NCBI GenBank assembly: GCA_035048495.1
Contig: CM068546.1
Location: forward strand, 18,854,435 to 18,918,434
Reading direction: 5' to 3'
DNA length: 64,000 nt
From: Euptelea pleiosperma
Lineage: Eukaryota; Streptophyta; Magnoliopsida; Ranunculales; Eupteleaceae
In this document: positions 61,861 to 64,000 of the stretch, one piece after another
How positions within the stretch are numbered: position 1 is the first letter of the stretch
Layout of the letters: every line of letters starts with the position of its first letter
Translations under genes and position numbers: made by a program
The notes under the pieces: generated by a model
The model's input: only the letters and a program-made list of their open reading frames with translations
Told to the model about the DNA's origin: nothing
Databases searched by the model: none

Positions 61861-63480
61861 TAGTTTATTTTTTCAATATTTGTAGGAATGTGGTCCCCTC
61901 AAATGCATCCATCACGCTCAAAAGTTGGTGGATTAGGAATTAGAAAAGAATGTGACAGGTTTAAGGAGAAGGTCACTCGTTCTGGATCGTCAACCTTGGC
62001 TCGGTATTCATATAAATATATCAACCGGGTCCTAGTATCGGCATTCGTTGAGAGATGGCATCTAGAGACCAACACGTTCCACCTCCCATTTGGGGAGATG
62101 ACGATTACCATTGATGATGTTAAACAACTTCTTCACCTCCCAATTCTAGTGAAGGTGGTGAAAGGGGATGCCATTAACTATAAGGATGTTGTGGATGTGT
62201 TGAAAAGGGGTTTGGGAGTGACCGATGATGATGTAGATAAGGAAATAAGCAGAAATCGAGGGTTTATGATTAGGATGGAGTGGTTGCATAGCTAATTGAG
62301 TAGTGTAGCCATAGATGCCCTGGAGAGAAAAATTGATTGTGCTGTGAGTGGATATTTACTATATTTGTTAAGTGCACTCTTTTCGCTGATAAGACTGGCA
62401 TTAGAGTACCTATTTTGTACTTATAGAATTTGATGAGCCTTGAAGAGGTTCATGGATATGCATGGGGGTGTAGGAGGACTTGCATTTCTATACCGTCAGC
62501 TGGGTCAAGCTTCAAGCGTCAAGGTGAAACATATTGTGGGTTATTTAACTTTGTTAGAGGTATACAACCCAAATACTTTAACTTTTAAGTGAACCTTTTA
62601 ACTATTTTAGTATTTATATAATGTTATAACATTATGCAGGTATGGATATATGGAGACTTTAGAGTGGGAAGACCAGCTCTGATCTTGACTTATGCATAAG
62701 AATGGCCACGTGTTAGGCATTGATTCCACAGACATAATCTGGAGATTCAAGCGGCAACCTAATAATATTTAAGGAGCAATTAGACAATATATCGTCGGTT
62801 GATGTAAGTGTAAATGCATTTCTTACCTAGTATAGTACTTTATTAATATATGACATTGGTTTTAATTAATGTTTAATATAGGTCATTTGGGAGCCATACA
62901 GTTTATGACACTGGTTATCTTCTCTCTTTTGGTATCGTCAAGCAATATAACCCAGACCTCATGCTTAGACAGTTCGGTCAAGTTCAGACCATTCCTCCTG
63001 AGCCACTCATTCCCGTCCGGGCAACAAGGGGTATGACGAGCCAAAGTTACAAGGTGGAATACCCTTTGTTGGATCAATATTGGTGTAGATGGAACAACCA
63101 TGTTTTGTTGGCCGAAGAACGTGGAAACATTGCCATAAAGCCGTGGGATTGTGTGGATGGATACATTAAATGGTTCCATAAGATATCCCACAAGTGTGTC
63201 CAGAACCCAGAGCAAAGAACTGGTTGTCAGCCATATGAAACGACAGTGAATGAACTGGTAGTGGCAGGGGATACTGGATTGGTATGAATTAATTTATCTC
63301 CATTATAAGATTTCTTAAAATTATTACTTTCTTTAACATCATAGTTAATTGATATTCTTCATTTGTTGTAGATGAAACGGTTGGACATAGCCTTGAGATT
63401 GCTAGAGGAATCATTTGCAAAAGGCAGAGATCAAGACATCGGCTCTATATGTTGATTAGAGAGAGACAAATCTATGACAT
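61680..63480 (+). pseudogene. plant mobile domain (PMD, MAIN-like) pseudogene
   Basis: Remains of a PMD protein, the family of MAIN/MAIL host proteins that also occurs inside transposons. In order: GPKDPSIVKSFK (about 61780), CGPLKCIHHAQKL (61888 on), INRVLVSAFVERWHLETNTF then HLPFGEMTITIDDVKQLLHL (to TAA at 62293), CTLFADKTGIRVPILYL (about 62380) with TAG, a frame change, GGLAFLYRQLGQASSV (about 62485), VWIYGDF (about 62641), QLDNISSVD|gtaag (about 62790), VIWEPY with TGA (62882), MLRQFGQVQTIPPEPLIPVR and WCRWNNHVLL to 63287, and a last MKRLDIALRLLEES at 63372. Several junctions look like real splice sites (VD|gtaagt, atatag|GTC). At least three stops and two or more frameshifts make a working product unlikely. 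Confidence 0.75.
61820..61858. repeat. (AT)n microsatellite
   Basis: A TA dinucleotide run of about 36 bp inside the plant mobile domain pseudogene, between GPKDPSIVKSFK and the CGPLKCIHH segment. Confidence 0.95.
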
Positions 63481-63744
63481 CTTGTGGTTTGAAACTCAAT
63501 CTTCAAATCTAGTAATTGAACCAGCAGATCCAGCGGCTCACCAAGTAGATCCAACACCTCCACAGGACCCACAACTTGGAGGAAGGTGTTATTCAAGAAA
63601 ATGGAGAAGGGAACAAGAGACAACAACTGCCCAATCTCCAAAGGAGAAAGGCAAGGAAATGAGCAGCGTATGGAAAAGGAGAAAGGCACGGAAAAGGAGA
63701 AGGGGAAGAAAGAAAAGAATAAAAATTATAATTGTGGAGGCCTG

Positions 63745-63850
63745 TGAACCTTTTTTGAGGCATACATGCCCATAAACTTATTGAGGCATGTGAGCCTTTT
63801 TTGAGGCATAAGTGCCATAAACTTATTGAGGCGTATGAGTCTTTTTTGTT
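63745..63850. repeat. 46-bp tandem repeat, about 2.3 units
   Basis: TGAACCTTTTTTGAGGCATA..., TGAGCCTTTTTTGAGGCATA... and TGAGTCTTTTTTG start at 63745, 63791 and 63836. Each full unit includes CATAAACTTATTGAGGC. Non-coding. Confidence 0.85.
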
Positions 63851-64000
63851 AACTATTTTATGTATAGTGATCATAGTCTTTTTTGTTAAATGTTCTATGT
63901 ATATTGATCAATCAGGAAAGAGATTCCAAATAAAAGACCAATATATTCATTGAGTTTTCTTAGTGTCAGTTCGATCCAACCAAAATTTACAAAATCATGT
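63851..64000. other. right edge, nothing recognised
   Basis: A+T-rich sequence ending in a GATCCAACCAAAATT stretch that recalls the palindrome units near 61200. Confidence 0.4.

Overview
This is a 64 kb piece of nuclear DNA from a flowering plant. The evidence is spliceosomal GT-AG introns, Ty1/copia elements with the plant initiator-Met-tRNA primer site, L1- and RTE-type LINEs, hAT-like MITEs, a tRNA-derived SINE and an A+T-rich background. The very long, transposon-filled introns suggest a mid-size to large genome, possibly an early-diverging angiosperm or basal eudicot; the species is inference only.

One conserved host gene runs along the + strand through about the first 51 kb. It is the plastid transcriptionally active chromosome protein 3 (PTAC3, also called PAP1), a subunit associated with the plastid-encoded RNA polymerase, with PPR-like helical repeats and a SAP DNA-binding domain. 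Twelve exons can be placed at base resolution. Their phases all agree, giving one uninterrupted frame of about 760 codons that ends in TGA at 51222. The 5' exon(s), with the start codon and chloroplast transit peptide, must lie left of the window. The exons sum to only about 2.3 kb. Five introns are 5-11 kb long, and one intron has a GC-AG border.

The introns are layered with transposons. Intron 2 (1515-10988) holds a 5'-truncated antisense L1-type LINE with a 16-bp target duplication, then a complete but decayed Ty1/copia element (4741-10753; both LTRs, PBS, PPT, 5-bp target duplication) carrying a hAT-like MITE. Intron 5 (13561-24383) holds a LINE split by an antisense copia element. That copia carries a hAT-like insertion in pol and a TRIM element in its 5' LTR. 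Intron 6 holds L1 and RTE fragments, LTR-like sequence, another MITE copy and a GTCAAA-rich repeat field. Intron 7 holds a rearranged copia, two MITEs, a fold-back repeat, a SINE and a solo LTR of the same TRIM family. Intron 11 holds an antisense copia that has lost its reverse transcriptase and gained an LTR-like insert with an 18-bp minisatellite.

Downstream (51223-64000) I found no intact host gene. The region contains LTR-derived sequence rich in the palindrome CCAATCGATTGG, a hairpin-unit repeat, a MITE, gag-protease remains of another copia, long inverted-repeat elements, and a decayed plant mobile domain (PMD, MAIN-like) pseudogene near the right end. I saw no tRNA or rRNA gene, no CRISPR array, and nothing I would call a new biological system. 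The most unusual content is the architecture of the PTAC3 gene, a series of LINE tail-only insertions with target duplications, and several short-element families with clear boundaries.
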